Source: Palsa-506 sp963836355 (GTDB taxonomy: Bacteria; Actinomycetota; Actinomycetes; Streptosporangiales; Streptosporangiaceae). From it: a stretch of 64,000 bases of DNA. The translations under genes and the position numbers were made by a program. The stretch is taken from NCBI GenBank assembly GCA_963836355.1, contig CAWIJO010000006.1:620001-684000 (forward strand), read 5' to 3'. Under the pieces are notes generated by a model, which was given only the letters and a program-made list of their open reading frames with translations, made no database searches and had not been told where the DNA came from. Shown here one piece after another: positions 54,144 through 62,399 of the stretch (position 1 is its first letter; every line of letters starts with the position of its first letter).

Positions 54144-55067
54144 TCAGTACGTGATGCCGGGGAACTGCGCGCGGGCACGCTCCAGCTGGCCGGCCCGCTC
54201 GCGGGGCCAGCCGAAAGCGCGGGCGGCCTGGCCGCTCATGTCGGCGGCCGCAGCACCGCTGGTGAAGTGGACGTACTCGCCCCAGTTCATCCGCCGCGTG
54301 TAGGTCCCGCCGCAGTCGCGCGGGAAGTGCCGGGCCAGCTCCCGGAAGAACCTGTTCATGACCTCTGCCCGCCCGCAGTCCCGCCATAGCGGGTAGAACC
54401 AGTCGCGGAACCAGCGGGTTCCCGGGCGAGGGAAATCGTCGGTGTTACCGGTGAACCGGCGGTAGACGCCCTTGGCCTCGCGATCCATGCCCAGCGCCGT
54501 GTAGAGGTCATAGATGTAGAACTCGGCCCACTTGCTGTCGCCCCAGATCTCATACGCCGGTGAGCCGTGGACGCCGTTGTTGGCGCTCTCCACCGAATGC
54601 CCGATCTCATGAGCGGGCAGCTCGCGAGCGAGGGTGCTGCCTTCCCGCCAGGTGTCCAGCCCGCAGTCGCTGACGTTGTGGTAGTCGTGGACCGGGCTGA
54701 CGTAGTAGCCCGCATGGCCGCCGCCGTGCCGCCCGGCGTGGTGGATGGAGTAGATGCGCGGATCGAACCCGAACCCGTCGCCGTAGGTTGCCTTGGAGTA
54801 CTGCCAGGTTACATTGATGAACCGGGGCAGCCACCGGACCTCGGCCCGGCGCACGTCGGGGTCCGCGTAGATCGCGCAGTGCTCGTCGCTGTGGTAGAGC
54901 CGGAGCAACTGGCGGTGGTCGAACCAGTGCTCCTGCCAGCTGGCCGGCGGGTCAGCCAGCCGGCGCTCCGACTCTGCCTCCACCAGGTCCTCCCGCCTCC
55001 CCGGGCGCTGCCCGGCGGTTTTCGTTAAGCCCTCATCAACGCGACGCGAGCCGAGCGGGCGCCGCAC
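54144..55067 (-). CDS. Putative zinc metallopeptidase (HEIGH)
   Basis: About 307 residues. The first 35 are Arg-rich and doubtful, and the true start may be near VEAESERRLADPPASWQE. The body has WFDHRQLLRLYHSDEHCAIY, RWLPRFINVTWQYSKATYGD and GYYVSPVHDYHNVSDCGLDT. LARELPAHEIGHSVESANNG carries the HExxH zinc motif, and EIWGDSKWAEFYIYDLYTAL about 25 residues later offers Asp or Glu as a third ligand, as in gluzincins. No signal peptide is visible in this frame, so it may be cytoplasmic or lack its true N-terminus. The substrate is unknown. It sits 1.3 kb beyond the megaprotein operon, on the opposite strand. Confidence 0.7.
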   Translation of the reverse strand: MRRPLGSRRVDEGLTKTAGQRPGRREDLVEAESERRLADPPASWQEHWFDHRQLLRLYHSDEHCAIYADPDVRRAEVRWLPRFINVTWQYSKATYGDGFGFDPRIYSIHHAGRHGGGHAGYYVSPVHDYHNVSDCGLDTWREGSTLARELPAHEIGHSVESANNGVHGSPAYEIWGDSKWAEFYIYDLYTALGMDREAKGVYRRFTGNTDDFPRPGTRWFRDWFYPLWRDCGRAEVMNRFFRELARHFPRDCGGTYTRRMNWGEYVHFTSGAAAADMSGQAARAFGWPRERAGQLERARAQFPGITY

Positions 55068-55123
55068 CGCGGGCCACTGGGAGTGTCCTGCCGGGGCGAC
55101 ACTGGGGCGTTAGTCGTCAAACG

Positions 55124-56503
55124 CTACTTCTCGACGTAAAAGAGGCGCTTGTTGACGAATTCGTCGATGCCGAGGGGGCCTAGCTCGCGGCCAAAGCCGG
55201 AGCGCTTGGTGCCGCCGAACGGCAGGTCCGCGCCCTCGCCTGCCGGGGTGTTTACGCTGGCCATGCCGACCTCCAACTGCTCGGCGACCTTGATCGCCCG
55301 CTCCTCGTCGGTCGACCAGACCGCGCCGCCAAGACCGAAGTCCACCACGTTGGCGAGCTGGACCGCCTCGTCGTCGGCGCTGACCTTGTAGACGACGGCG
55401 ACCGGGCCGAACAGCTCCTCGCGGTAGGCCCGCATTCCCGGGGTCACGCCGGTGAGCACTGCCGGGGCGAAGTAAGCGCCCTTACCGCCGTCGAGCGTGC
55501 CGCCGACGTGCAGCGTGGCGCCCTTCGATACCGCGTCCTGCACCTGGGCGAGGAGGTTCTCCGCTGCCTTACGGGAGACCATCGGGCTGTAAGAGCGCGG
55601 GGAGTCATCGCCCGGCTGACGCGGTGACATCGCGGTGGCACGCTTGACCAGGGCGGCCACGAAGTCGTCGTAGATGTCGTCCATGACGATCATCCGCTTG
55701 TTGGAGTTGCAGGCCTGGCCGACATTCTCCATCCGGGTGACCCAGGCGGTCTTAGCTGCGTCCTCGACGTCGTCGGTGTCGAGGATGATGTACGGGTCGG
55801 AGCCGCCAAGCTCAAGGACGACCTTCTTCAGGTTGCGGCCGGCCGTCTCGGCGACTACGGCGCCGGCCCGCTCGGAGCCGGTCAGCGACACGCCGTGCAG
55901 CCGCGGGTCGGCGATCATCGCGGCGACCTGCTCGTGGGTCGCGAAGAGGTTGACGTACACGCCGTCCGGTACGCCCGCGTCCTTCATGATCTGCGCGATC
56001 GCCAGGGCCGAGGTAGGGCAGTTTTCTGCGTGCTTGAGTAGGACGGTGTTGCCGACGATCAGGTTGGGCGCGGCGAACCTGGCCACCTGGTAATACGGGT
56101 AGTTCCACGGCATCACGCCGAGTACCGGGCCGACGGGCCGGTACTCGACGCGCGCGGTGTCATGGCCGGGCAGCGGCTTGTCGGCGATGAGCCCGGCGCC
56201 GTTGTCGGCGTAGTAGTTGAAGATGTCGGTGCAGAACTCGGCCTCGCCGACGCCCTGCGCGGGCCGCTTGCCCATCTCCTTGGTGATCAGCGCGGCCAGG
56301 TCGGCGGCGCACTCGGTGAACAGCTCGGCGATCCGCTTCACGACCGCGGCGCGCTCGGCGACCGGGCGCAGCCTCCATGCCGCGAACGCCTCGGTCGCGG
56401 CGGCGAGCACCTCCGCGACCTCCGCGTCCGTGGCGAAGGGGAAAGTCTCGGTCACCTCGCCGGTCGCCGGGTCGGTTACCTGATAAGGCGGGGTCTGCGC
56501 CAT
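55124..56503 (-). CDS. gabD-like: NAD(P)-dependent aldehyde dehydrogenase, succinate-semialdehyde type
   Basis: A 459-residue enzyme from ATG 56503, preceded by GGGAGCAGG. Conserved features: Rossmann region GVMPWNYPYYQVARFAAPNL, TVLLKHAENCPTSALAI, the glycine-rich GVSLTGSERAGAVVAETAGR, catalytic Glu in VVLELGGSDPYIIL, the nucleophile Cys in NVGQACNSNKRMIV, EELFGPVAVVYKV, and PFGGTKRSGFGRELG near the end. The NVGQxCNSNKR version and overall length fit NAD-dependent succinate-semialdehyde dehydrogenases, which oxidise succinate semialdehyde to succinate in GABA degradation. It is cytoplasmic and stands alone, so the physiological substrate is not settled. The longer open frame up to 56620 has no good start. 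Confidence 0.93.
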   Translation of the reverse strand: MAQTPPYQVTDPATGEVTETFPFATDAEVAEVLAAATEAFAAWRLRPVAERAAVVKRIAELFTECAADLAALITKEMGKRPAQGVGEAEFCTDIFNYYADNGAGLIADKPLPGHDTARVEYRPVGPVLGVMPWNYPYYQVARFAAPNLIVGNTVLLKHAENCPTSALAIAQIMKDAGVPDGVYVNLFATHEQVAAMIADPRLHGVSLTGSERAGAVVAETAGRNLKKVVLELGGSDPYIILDTDDVEDAAKTAWVTRMENVGQACNSNKRMIVMDDIYDDFVAALVKRATAMSPRQPGDDSPRSYSPMVSRKAAENLLAQVQDAVSKGATLHVGGTLDGGKGAYFAPAVLTGVTPGMRAYREELFGPVAVVYKVSADDEAVQLANVVDFGLGGAVWSTDEERAIKVAEQLEVGMASVNTPAGEGADLPFGGTKRSGFGRELGPLGIDEFVNKRLFYVEK

Positions 56504-56922
56504 GCCTGCTCCCGGTGTCACTACGGTAAGGGTCCAGTGAGACAACGCTACGGGAGCAAGGTACCCAGCCCAAAGACCCCTCCCCCGGCCGGGACCGGGC
56601 CTGTGGCCCCAGATGATCATGAACGGCCTGCGTGACCGGTTTCCGGCACTGCGCCGATACCTCCATCGTCACGCTGAGTCACGCGAAGAGTGAGGGCGAG
56701 GGCGCGGCCGAGCCGCCGCTCTGGGCGGTCGGCAAGTGCCTGATGGTCGCCTGTTGGATCGCACAGATCGGATACTTCTGGGCGCGCGAGGGCCCCCTTC
56801 TGCAGGGGTATTCTCCGTAGGACCTGGCCGTGCAGCCCGCAATTGCCGCCGTGGACAATATTCAAGCTGACTGCACGAATTACTGAGAGGTTTTAGTTTC
56901 TTCAGAAGAGCCCGGAGGTGCG
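56504..56922. other. Divergent intergenic region
   Basis: Upstream region of the dehydrogenase gene and of the broken gene at 56923. It becomes more AT-rich between 56840 and 56900, where a promoter is likely. No gene recognised. Confidence 0.4.
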
Positions 56923-57574
56923 ATGAGCACTGATGGCGATGGCACCGCGCAGCAGCCCAGTGAACCCGCCGTCGAGGACGGCATCCCGCCGGCGCCCGTC
57001 CCGGGGGAGTCAGGGCTCTGGCCCGACCCTCCCTTCGCCGTAGACCCGCTCTTCCGTGGGGTGTCGCCGAGAGCGGGCGCTACAGCATCGGCTGGCAGAG
57101 CTGGCCGGTGAAAAAGGGCGGCCCGGGCTATGTGATCATCCGCCGTGGGGCCTTGGGCGTACTCAAGGCCGCGAACCGGTACCCGCTTACCGGCGAGGGC
57201 TGGGCACAGGTGTGGCAGAAGCCAACCGAGCTTGACCCAGCCGCCGCCGGGCGTGTCCGCGATGTGCTCATCCAGCGCACGACCGCACTGGCTCAGCCTG
57301 CGAGCGCGCCGGAACCGCCCGCGCCGACGAATGCCCTGGCCCCTCGACTGGCCCCACGCAGGGAAAAGGAAGCGTGGTCCGTCCGGGTGGCCAACACCTT
57401 AACGGGCCTCGGCGTGCGTGTCCGCGATGGAGACGTCTACCCGTACCCCACCAGAGCGTGGTCGGCATTCTGGTTGCGGACGCGCGCAGTGCCGATATGT
57501 ACGTTGGTCTTGGTCGACTGGCCGCCCGTACACCAGCAACCGAACGGAATGTTCTGCGTCTGTGGGCTGGCTGA
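56923..57574 (+). pseudogene. Hypothetical protein in three frames
   Basis: ATG 56923, with GGAGGTG upstream, starts MSTDGDGTAQQPSEPAVEDG and continues to about 57050 (WPDPPFAVDP). The sequence then carries on in another frame as ESGRYSIGWQSWPVKKGGPG, YVIIRRGALGVLKAANRYPL and GEGWAQVWQKPTELDPAAAG up to NTLTGLGVRVRDGDVYPYP. A second shift near 57445 leads to SVVGILVADARSADMYVGLG and a stop at 57574. The central part resembles actinobacterial proteins with a PH-like SIGW--WPVKxGGPGYVIIR domain that I cannot name. Two indels make it non-functional unless they are sequencing errors. Confidence 0.55.
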
Positions 57575-57804
57575 CCGGTTGGTCATGTCGTCTGGATAGG
57601 TCGAGCGGGCGGCGGGGCGGTCATCAGCGCACCGCGCGTCCGGCTCGGTATGGTCGGGTTGAACTGCTAACGCTTGCCCATACTCCATCCGGCAAGTGAT
57701 GAAGAACGGCCGCTATCGCAGGCTGGAGTGGCGGCCGGTGGCTCACTGGCCTGCCCGGGGAGCTTGTCGCCAGCGCCCAGCCACGGCCCGGGCTTTCCAC
57801 TGTG

Positions 57805-58020
57805 TCACCACATGCTGGCGCAGGGCGAGGCGGACGGGGTGACCAGGGCGAGCCAGCTCACGACCGGGACCAGGTCCTCATATTCGGCCTCGCAGGCCGG
57901 GCAGGTGCCGAGGTGGCGCCGCACCGCGGCGCATGCCTGCGGGTCCAGGGCGCCGACGAGGTAGGCGGCTAGGTCACCGCGCCAGCCGGGGCAGGCCAGG
58001 GCCCATCTGCTGGTTCTCAC
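57805..58020 (-). CDS. Anti-sigma-factor zinc-finger protein, truncated
   Basis: A 71-residue frame with a zf-HC2 domain: WRGDLAAYLVGALDPQACAA, VRRHLGTCPACEAEYEDLVP. The CxxC pair and the preceding His correspond to the zinc site of ZAS-type anti-sigma factors, which bind ECF sigma factors and often have a membrane helix after the finger. Here the sequence ends 20 residues after the finger, without a membrane segment. It is therefore probably the surviving N-terminal piece of a longer gene. No adjacent sigma factor gene is present. Confidence 0.6.
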   Translation of the reverse strand: MRTSRWALACPGWRGDLAAYLVGALDPQACAAVRRHLGTCPACEAEYEDLVPVVSWLALVTPSASPCASMW

Positions 58021-58435
58021 GTACGCCTCCGGGGTAGTAGCCGGCCTGGCAGCCTATGGCGGGATTCCGGGGTGCCGGGCTGACAGCGCAGGAGCGCGCC
58101 CGCCGGGAACAGGTCCGGCTGGGGCCGGCGGGGCTGCTTGGGGCGGGCGGTGACCGGATGCGGCCGACGGTTTCCGGGTGTCGCGAATATCGGCGAACCG
58201 GTGGCGGCGGGCGCTCCCTGCTGGTGGCCGGGCGGCATTGGGCCGGGCCGTTATGCTGGCCCGGCGGCGAGCCCGGCCTGTGCCTTCTCTGAGGTATTCC
58301 GGTTCAGGGAGATCGGCGGGGCCCGCCATGTCCATGCGGGAGAGTCGCCGCAGTGACGGGAGCATGGCCGCGCTGGTCAGTGCCCCCGTGGAGGGCCTCA
58401 CCGACCGTCCGGTAGCCACCCTAGGTCACCGCTCC
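58021..58435. other. Intergenic stretch with no supported gene
   Basis: Pro/Arg-rich frames on both strands with no recognisable domain. It may contain decayed remains of the upstream part of the anti-sigma locus. Confidence 0.35.
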
Positions 58436-58640
58436 TCAGTAGCCGTAGGAGCCGCCGCCCGAGGTGCCCTCGCCCGAGGTGCCGGCCCCGCTGCCGGTGC
58501 CGGGGGTGGACGGGCCGCTCACGCCTGGCCCGTTCTGATGGGACCCGGCCGACGACGAGCCGAACGCGCCGGCTTGTGATAGCACGCCGCCGAGGGCCAG
58601 TGCGCCGACCACCACCGCGGCCGCGGCCGTGACGCCCGGG
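58436..58640 (-). pseudogene. C-terminal fragment of a membrane-anchored Gly/Ser-rich protein
   Basis: The minus strand encodes GVTAAAAVVVGALALGGVLS, one membrane helix, then QAGAFGSSSAGSHQNGPGVS, GPSTPGTGSGAGTSGEGTSG and GGSYGY followed by TGA at 58436-58438. It is a typical helix plus extracytoplasmic Gly/Ser tail. The frame has no start codon. Upstream, at about 58650, it runs into the decayed IS copy, so insertion probably removed the N-terminal part. Function is unknown. Confidence 0.55.
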
Positions 58641-58689
58641 CAACGAGCTGCTGACCGTACCGGGCCCAGCCCTCGGGCCAGCAGCGCCG

Positions 58690-59110
58690 CCGCACCGGGA
58701 TCGCCGCGCTGGTCGAGCGCCTCGTCACCGCAAACCGTTCCTGGGGTTCCAGCGGATCCAAGGCGAGATGCTCAAGCTCGGCCGGGTCGGCGCCTCCGCG
58801 ATCCACCAGATCCTCAAGGCCCTGAGGATCCCTCCGGCGCCGAAACGGCACACCGGTACGACGCGGCGGCAGTAAACGACATCTGCGGACGGTCCTGGCC
58901 GGGTACGAGGCTACAACCGACGAAAGCCCCATCGCAGCCGCCAGCTTCGCCCTCTCCGGCCCGATCACCCAGTGGCCGACCTGTCCCAGCAGCGGATCCG
59001 ACGCCGGCCAGTCCTTGGCGGCCTCATCAACAAGTACTACCAAGCGGCATAGCTAATCTTATAAAATCCCAGGTCAGACGTCGTTCAATTGGTTTCGAAG
59101 CGGTACAGGC
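58690..59110 (+). mobile_element. Decayed IS related to the 25.3-kb IS
   Basis: The plus strand keeps two pieces of an rve transposase: GIAALVERLVTANRSWGFQR, IQGEMLKLGRVGASAIHQIL and KALRIPPAPKRHTGTTRRQ (58694-58875), and after a deletion of the whole catalytic core, DLSQQRIRRRPVLGGL-like residues and INKYYQAA-stop (about 58977-59052). The right end follows (CCCAGGTCAGACG to GCGGTACAGG). The family match to the 25378 transposase is clear over both pieces. It interrupts the gene fragment at 58436-58640. Confidence 0.75.
59071..59109 (+). repeat. 39-nt IS-end-like repeat, second copy
   Basis: It pairs with 23212-23250 (33 of 39 identical, no gaps). Here it lies 19 nt after the transposase stop of the decayed IS, which supports its reading as that subfamily's right end. 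Confidence 0.65.
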
Positions 59111-59404
59111 CAGGGATCGCGGCAGGATCAACGCAGCTGGGCCTGCTGGGGAATTCGCCCGCGGTCAGCAGCGTGACGTGTGACGCAACAGCCGCGACGA
59201 TGAGGGTTCAGGCGTCGCGGGGCTCACCCGAGACCTGGCCGGGTGCCGGGCAATGGCGAGGTGTGTCCCGGCCAGGAGTCGCCGCCGGTTGCCAATCGCG
59301 GACGAAGGTCCCGCCGAGAACGGACCTTCGCACCTGCACGCTGACCTCGGCCGGGGGTCGGCTGATGCTATCGGTAATACTGCCGGCTGCCGCCCGGAGG
59401 AGCC
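59111..59404. other. Intergenic stretch with no supported gene
   Basis: Upstream region of the nitroreductase fragment. No gene or clear promoter recognised. Confidence 0.35.
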
Positions 59405-59626
59405 ATGGATATTCTCCCGTTGCCCGTCCAGCGGCTGATTGGGCCGGAGCCGCTGACCGTGGCGGAGATCGCCGCCTACGTCGTAGGGGCGGCGGTGCGG
59501 GCTCCCTCGGTACACAACACCGAGCCATGGTGGTTCAGCGGCGGCGTGCAGGAGATCGGCCTGTACCCGCCCCCCAGCGTCTTGTTCGCAAGCGGCGGCG
59601 AACATCTCAGCATCAGCCATGAATGA
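59405..59626 (+). pseudogene. Nitroreductase-like (Acg-type) protein, N-terminal fragment
   Basis: A 73-residue frame from ATG 59405, with GGAGG upstream: PLTVAEIAAYVVGAAVRAPS, VHNTEPWWFSGG, then a strand. RAPSVHNTxPW is the FMN-binding start of the Acg/nitroreductase family, whose members are about 320 residues long. The frame changes into a short tail (SVLFASGGEHLSISHE) and stops at 59626, overlapping the next gene's ATG at 59619. So about 75 percent of the gene has been deleted. The ribosome site is intact, so a short peptide may still be made. Confidence 0.7.
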
Positions 59627-60125
59627 AAGACCGGGGCACCAGCTTCGTTGGCAGGAGCTAACCAAGGGCGAGTGCTTTCAGCTGCTGGCTCAAAAGCATC
59701 TGGGCCGGGTGGCTTTCGTCGACGACCGCGGGCCGATCGTATTTCCTGTCAACTTCGTCCTCGACCGCCACATGGTGGTGTTCCGCACCGACGCGGGAAC
59801 CAAGCTGGACGCTGCGAGCCGCGGCAGCCGGGTGGCGTTCGAGATTGATGGCACCGACGCTGCGGCTCACACTGGCTGGAGCGTGGTGATCCGCGGTGAG
59901 GTCGTAGAGGTCACCGACCCGGCAGAGTTGGCGCGCCTGCGCAAGCTGCCGCTGGACCCGTGGGCACCGGGCGCCAAGACCCGCTACGTACGCATCCTGC
60001 CCGCGATGCTGACCGGCCGGCGGATCTCGGCACCCAGTAGCCCTTCGAATCGGGGTGGCGAACCCACATCCCTGGGGCGAAGCCCATCCAAATGCGGTGA
60101 GGCCAGGCCATGGGAACGGACATAG
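59619..60125 (+). CDS. Pyridoxamine 5'-phosphate oxidase-like FMN-binding protein
   Basis: A 168-residue protein with a split-barrel fold: LLAQKHLGRVAFVDDRGPIV, FPVNFVLDRHMVVFRTDAGT, KLDAASRGSRVAFEIDG and GWSVVIRGEVVEVTDPAELA, with RYVRILPAMLTGRRI closing the barrel. G-KL--A-----VAFEID is the flavin/F420-binding pattern of actinobacterial PPOX-like proteins. The last 25 residues (SSPSNRGGEPTSLGRSPSKC) look non-homologous, and the frame overlaps the next gene by 16 nt. The C-terminus may thus have been extended by a small change. The substrate is unknown, and proteins of this type often co-occur with Acg-like nitroreductases in dormancy regulons. Confidence 0.82.
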   Translation: MNERPGHQLRWQELTKGECFQLLAQKHLGRVAFVDDRGPIVFPVNFVLDRHMVVFRTDAGTKLDAASRGSRVAFEIDGTDAAAHTGWSVVIRGEVVEVTDPAELARLRKLPLDPWAPGAKTRYVRILPAMLTGRRISAPSSPSNRGGEPTSLGRSPSKCGEARPWERT

Positions 60126-61672
60126 ATCAAGAAGAGTTCGGCGAGCACGATTACCTGCGCTTCCGGGAACGGCTCGAGCAATGCCTGTCCGCGCTCGGGC
60201 AGCTGCTTGAACGGCCTGGCTTCGGCGCCGGCCCCGCCACTATAGGTGCCGAGCTCGAACTGTTCCTGGTCGACGGCGCGGCCCGGCCGCTGCCGCACAA
60301 CCGGGCCATCCGTGCCGCGGCGGCCGACCCGCGGGTCACGGTTGAGCTGAACCGCTTCAACCTGGAGCTCAACGCCTCACCGGCTCTGCTGGCCGGCCGC
60401 CCATTCGCTGCGCTCGGGGGCGAGCTGAACGTGCTGCTTGATCGCGTGGCCGACGTCGCCAAAGACCACGCAGGCCGGCTCGCGCTTATTGGCATTCTGC
60501 CCACCCTCAGCCAGGCTGACCTCGGTCCCGGCGCAATAACGGACGTGCCGCGTTACCGGGCGTTGAACAGCGGCCTGCGGCGGCTCCGCCAGGACCCGTT
60601 TCGTATCCGGATCGCGGGCGAGGACCCGCTGGATCTGGCCAGCGAGGATGTCGCGCTGGAAGGGGCAAACAGCTCGTTCCAGGTGCACCTTCGCGTCGAT
60701 CCGGCCGACTTCACGCGCACCTACAACGCGGTCCAGCTGGCTACGGCACCTGTGCTGGCAGTGTCCGGCAACTCGCCCACATTTCTGGGCCACCGGCTCT
60801 GGGACGAGACACGGATCGCCCTGTTCAAGCAGTCGGTTGACGATCGCGAGGGCCACGGACCACGCCGCCGGCTGGCCCGCACGGCACTGGGGACAGGCTG
60901 GCTGCGGCGCGGCGCGCTGGAACTGTTCACCGAGAGCATCCGGCTGCACCAGCCGCTGCTGCCCGCCCTGCGCCAGCCGCTGCCGCCGGCGGTGGGCGGC
61001 CTGGACCTGCGGCCCGGCTGCGCCGGGCGGCAGGCGCCATCCCTGGATGAGCTCAGGCTGCACCAGGGCACCGTGTGGCGCTGGAACCGGGCCATCTACG
61101 ACCCTGCGTCTCTTGGGCATCTGCGGATCGAGATGCGGGCCCTGCCCGCCGGCCCCACCGTCATTGACATGCTGGCCAACGCCGCTTTCCTGATCGGCCT
61201 GTCCCTGTGGCTGGCGGGGCAGGACCAGCAGTGGACCTATGCGCTACCGTTCGAGCGTGCCGATCACAGTTTTTACCGTGCCGCCCAGCAAGGCCTGTCC
61301 GCTCAGCTGAGCTGGCCAGCCGAGCACCGGGATCAAATACGGACGCTTGTTGCTGCCAAGCTCGTGGCCGAGCTGGTGCCGGCGGCAAGGCAAGGGCTGC
61401 TCCAGGCCGGCGTGGCAGCGGCAGAGGCGGACGGACTGCTCGAAGTGATTTCTGCCCGGGCGGCCTCGGGACAGACCGGCGCCGCGTGGCAGCGCGCCAC
61501 ACTGGCCGTGGCCGAGCGCGGTCTTGACCGGGAGCGAGCGCTAGCCGTGATGCTTGACCGCTACCTCCAGCACGCGGAGACCGGGCTGCCAGTCCACGCC
61601 TGGCCAGTCGTCGGCCGCGTGAGGATAGCGCGCCACACCCGACCCGGGCCAGCACGGCGTGCAGAAACTTAG
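60110..61672 (+). CDS. Glutamate-cysteine ligase family (GCS2) protein
   Basis: A 520-residue protein from ATG 60110, overlapping the PPOX-like gene. GCS2-type ATP-grasp-like features: ATIGAELELFLVDGAARPLP (IGxExEx, metal/glutamate binding), VTVELNRFNLELNASPALL, SSFQVHLRVDPADFTRTYNA, ATAPVLAVSGNSPTFLGHRL, WDETRIALFKQSVD and LRIEMRALPAGPTVIDMLAN. These correspond to the two-part active site of YbdK/EgtA-like carboxylate-amine ligases. Members join glutamate to cysteine or another amine. The true amine substrate cannot be read from sequence. The last 25 residues are Arg-rich and probably disordered. It is co-translated with the flavin-binding neighbour. Confidence 0.85.
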   Translation: MGTDIDQEEFGEHDYLRFRERLEQCLSALGQLLERPGFGAGPATIGAELELFLVDGAARPLPHNRAIRAAAADPRVTVELNRFNLELNASPALLAGRPFAALGGELNVLLDRVADVAKDHAGRLALIGILPTLSQADLGPGAITDVPRYRALNSGLRRLRQDPFRIRIAGEDPLDLASEDVALEGANSSFQVHLRVDPADFTRTYNAVQLATAPVLAVSGNSPTFLGHRLWDETRIALFKQSVDDREGHGPRRRLARTALGTGWLRRGALELFTESIRLHQPLLPALRQPLPPAVGGLDLRPGCAGRQAPSLDELRLHQGTVWRWNRAIYDPASLGHLRIEMRALPAGPTVIDMLANAAFLIGLSLWLAGQDQQWTYALPFERADHSFYRAAQQGLSAQLSWPAEHRDQIRTLVAAKLVAELVPAARQGLLQAGVAAAEADGLLEVISARAASGQTGAAWQRATLAVAERGLDRERALAVMLDRYLQHAETGLPVHAWPVVGRVRIARHTRPGPARRAET

Positions 61673-61769
61673 GCGTGGTGCCCGCGCATTGCACGCTGGA
61701 GGGCAGCCATTGCTGCCGCAACGGCCAGCGCGCGCCAAGGATGCGCACGGGCCTTTGCGCCATGGTCCT

Positions 61770-61893
61770 CCCGACCGCGCGGCTCCTTCGACGACGTGTT
61801 CACGGCAGCGGGCGCCAGGATTCTGGCCAGCCCGTCGCAGGCGCCGAGAGCGAACGCGATCTCCGAAAGAATGGTCGGCACGAACGTGCTGAG
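61770..61893 (+). mobile_element. Transposase (rve core) fragment
   Basis: One frame reads GSFDDVFTAAGARILASPSQ then APRANAISERMVGT. This corresponds to the last part of a DDE integrase core, where PRANAxxERxVGT holds the catalytic Glu. The two Asp residues and both ends of the element are absent. It belongs to a different transposase group from the 25.3-kb IS, whose equivalent motif is PRANAYAERFVLT. Confidence 0.7.
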
Positions 61894-61995
61894 CGGGTCA
61901 GCTGACTGCGGAACATTTCCTTGCTGGTCTCATTACGGTGCGATGTTGTGGTTGAGCCGGAGGACGTTGCCCCGGGCGTAGCGGCGCTTGGGCCG

Positions 61996-62265
61996 CTAAT
62001 GTCCCGGTCCCGAGATGCGTGAGCAGTAGCGGCAGATGCGGTCGATGATCTGGTCGGCGGTCTTGGTCCATTTGAAGGGCCGGGCGCCTTCGTTCCAGAT
62101 CTTGATCCAGTCCTCGAGCGCGGTGGTGAGCTGATCGAGGGAGCAGAACACGCCGCGTTCGAGGCAGCGCCGCTGCAATTCGGCCAGCCACCGCTCGGCC
62201 TGGTTGATCCACGACGAGTATGTGGGGGGTGAAGTGCAGCACGAACCGGGGGTGGGCCAGCAGCC
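61996..62265 (-). pseudogene. IS630-family transposase, C-terminal fragment
   Basis: Two frames give WLLAHPRFVLHFTP, then YSSWINQAERWLAELQRRCL, ERGVFCSLDQLTTALEDWIK and IWNEGARPFKWTKTADQIID ending RYCSRISGPGH. SSWINQxERW with the WTKTAD ending is the DDE end of IS630-family transposases. The two frames are joined at a run of six C (G on the plus strand, around 62224-62229) where five are expected. Upstream residues are replaced by the helix-turn-helix fragment, so only the last third of the transposase remains. Confidence 0.82.
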
Positions 62266-62385
62266 ATCGCGCACCGCCGACAGCGTGATGCCCCGGTCGG
62301 CGAGCTGCGGCACCAGCCCGGTGGTGGTGAACATGCCGCGCTCGGCCATCACGTTGCGCAGCCGCCACTGGTAGCTGACCTGCAC
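62266..62385 (-). pseudogene. Helix-turn-helix regulator fragment
   Basis: The frame starts MQVSYQWRLRNVMAERGMFT, TTGLVPQLADRGITLSAV and then becomes IS630 sequence. It matches the start of the small Cro/C1-type regulators encoded directly after actinobacterial tyrosine integrases (WRLRELMAxRGMFxTTxLxPLLAERGITLS). The DNA-recognition half is missing. It lies just downstream of the integrase fragment on the same strand, the native order. Confidence 0.7.
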
Positions 62386-62399
62386 CAGCCCTTGCGCCC

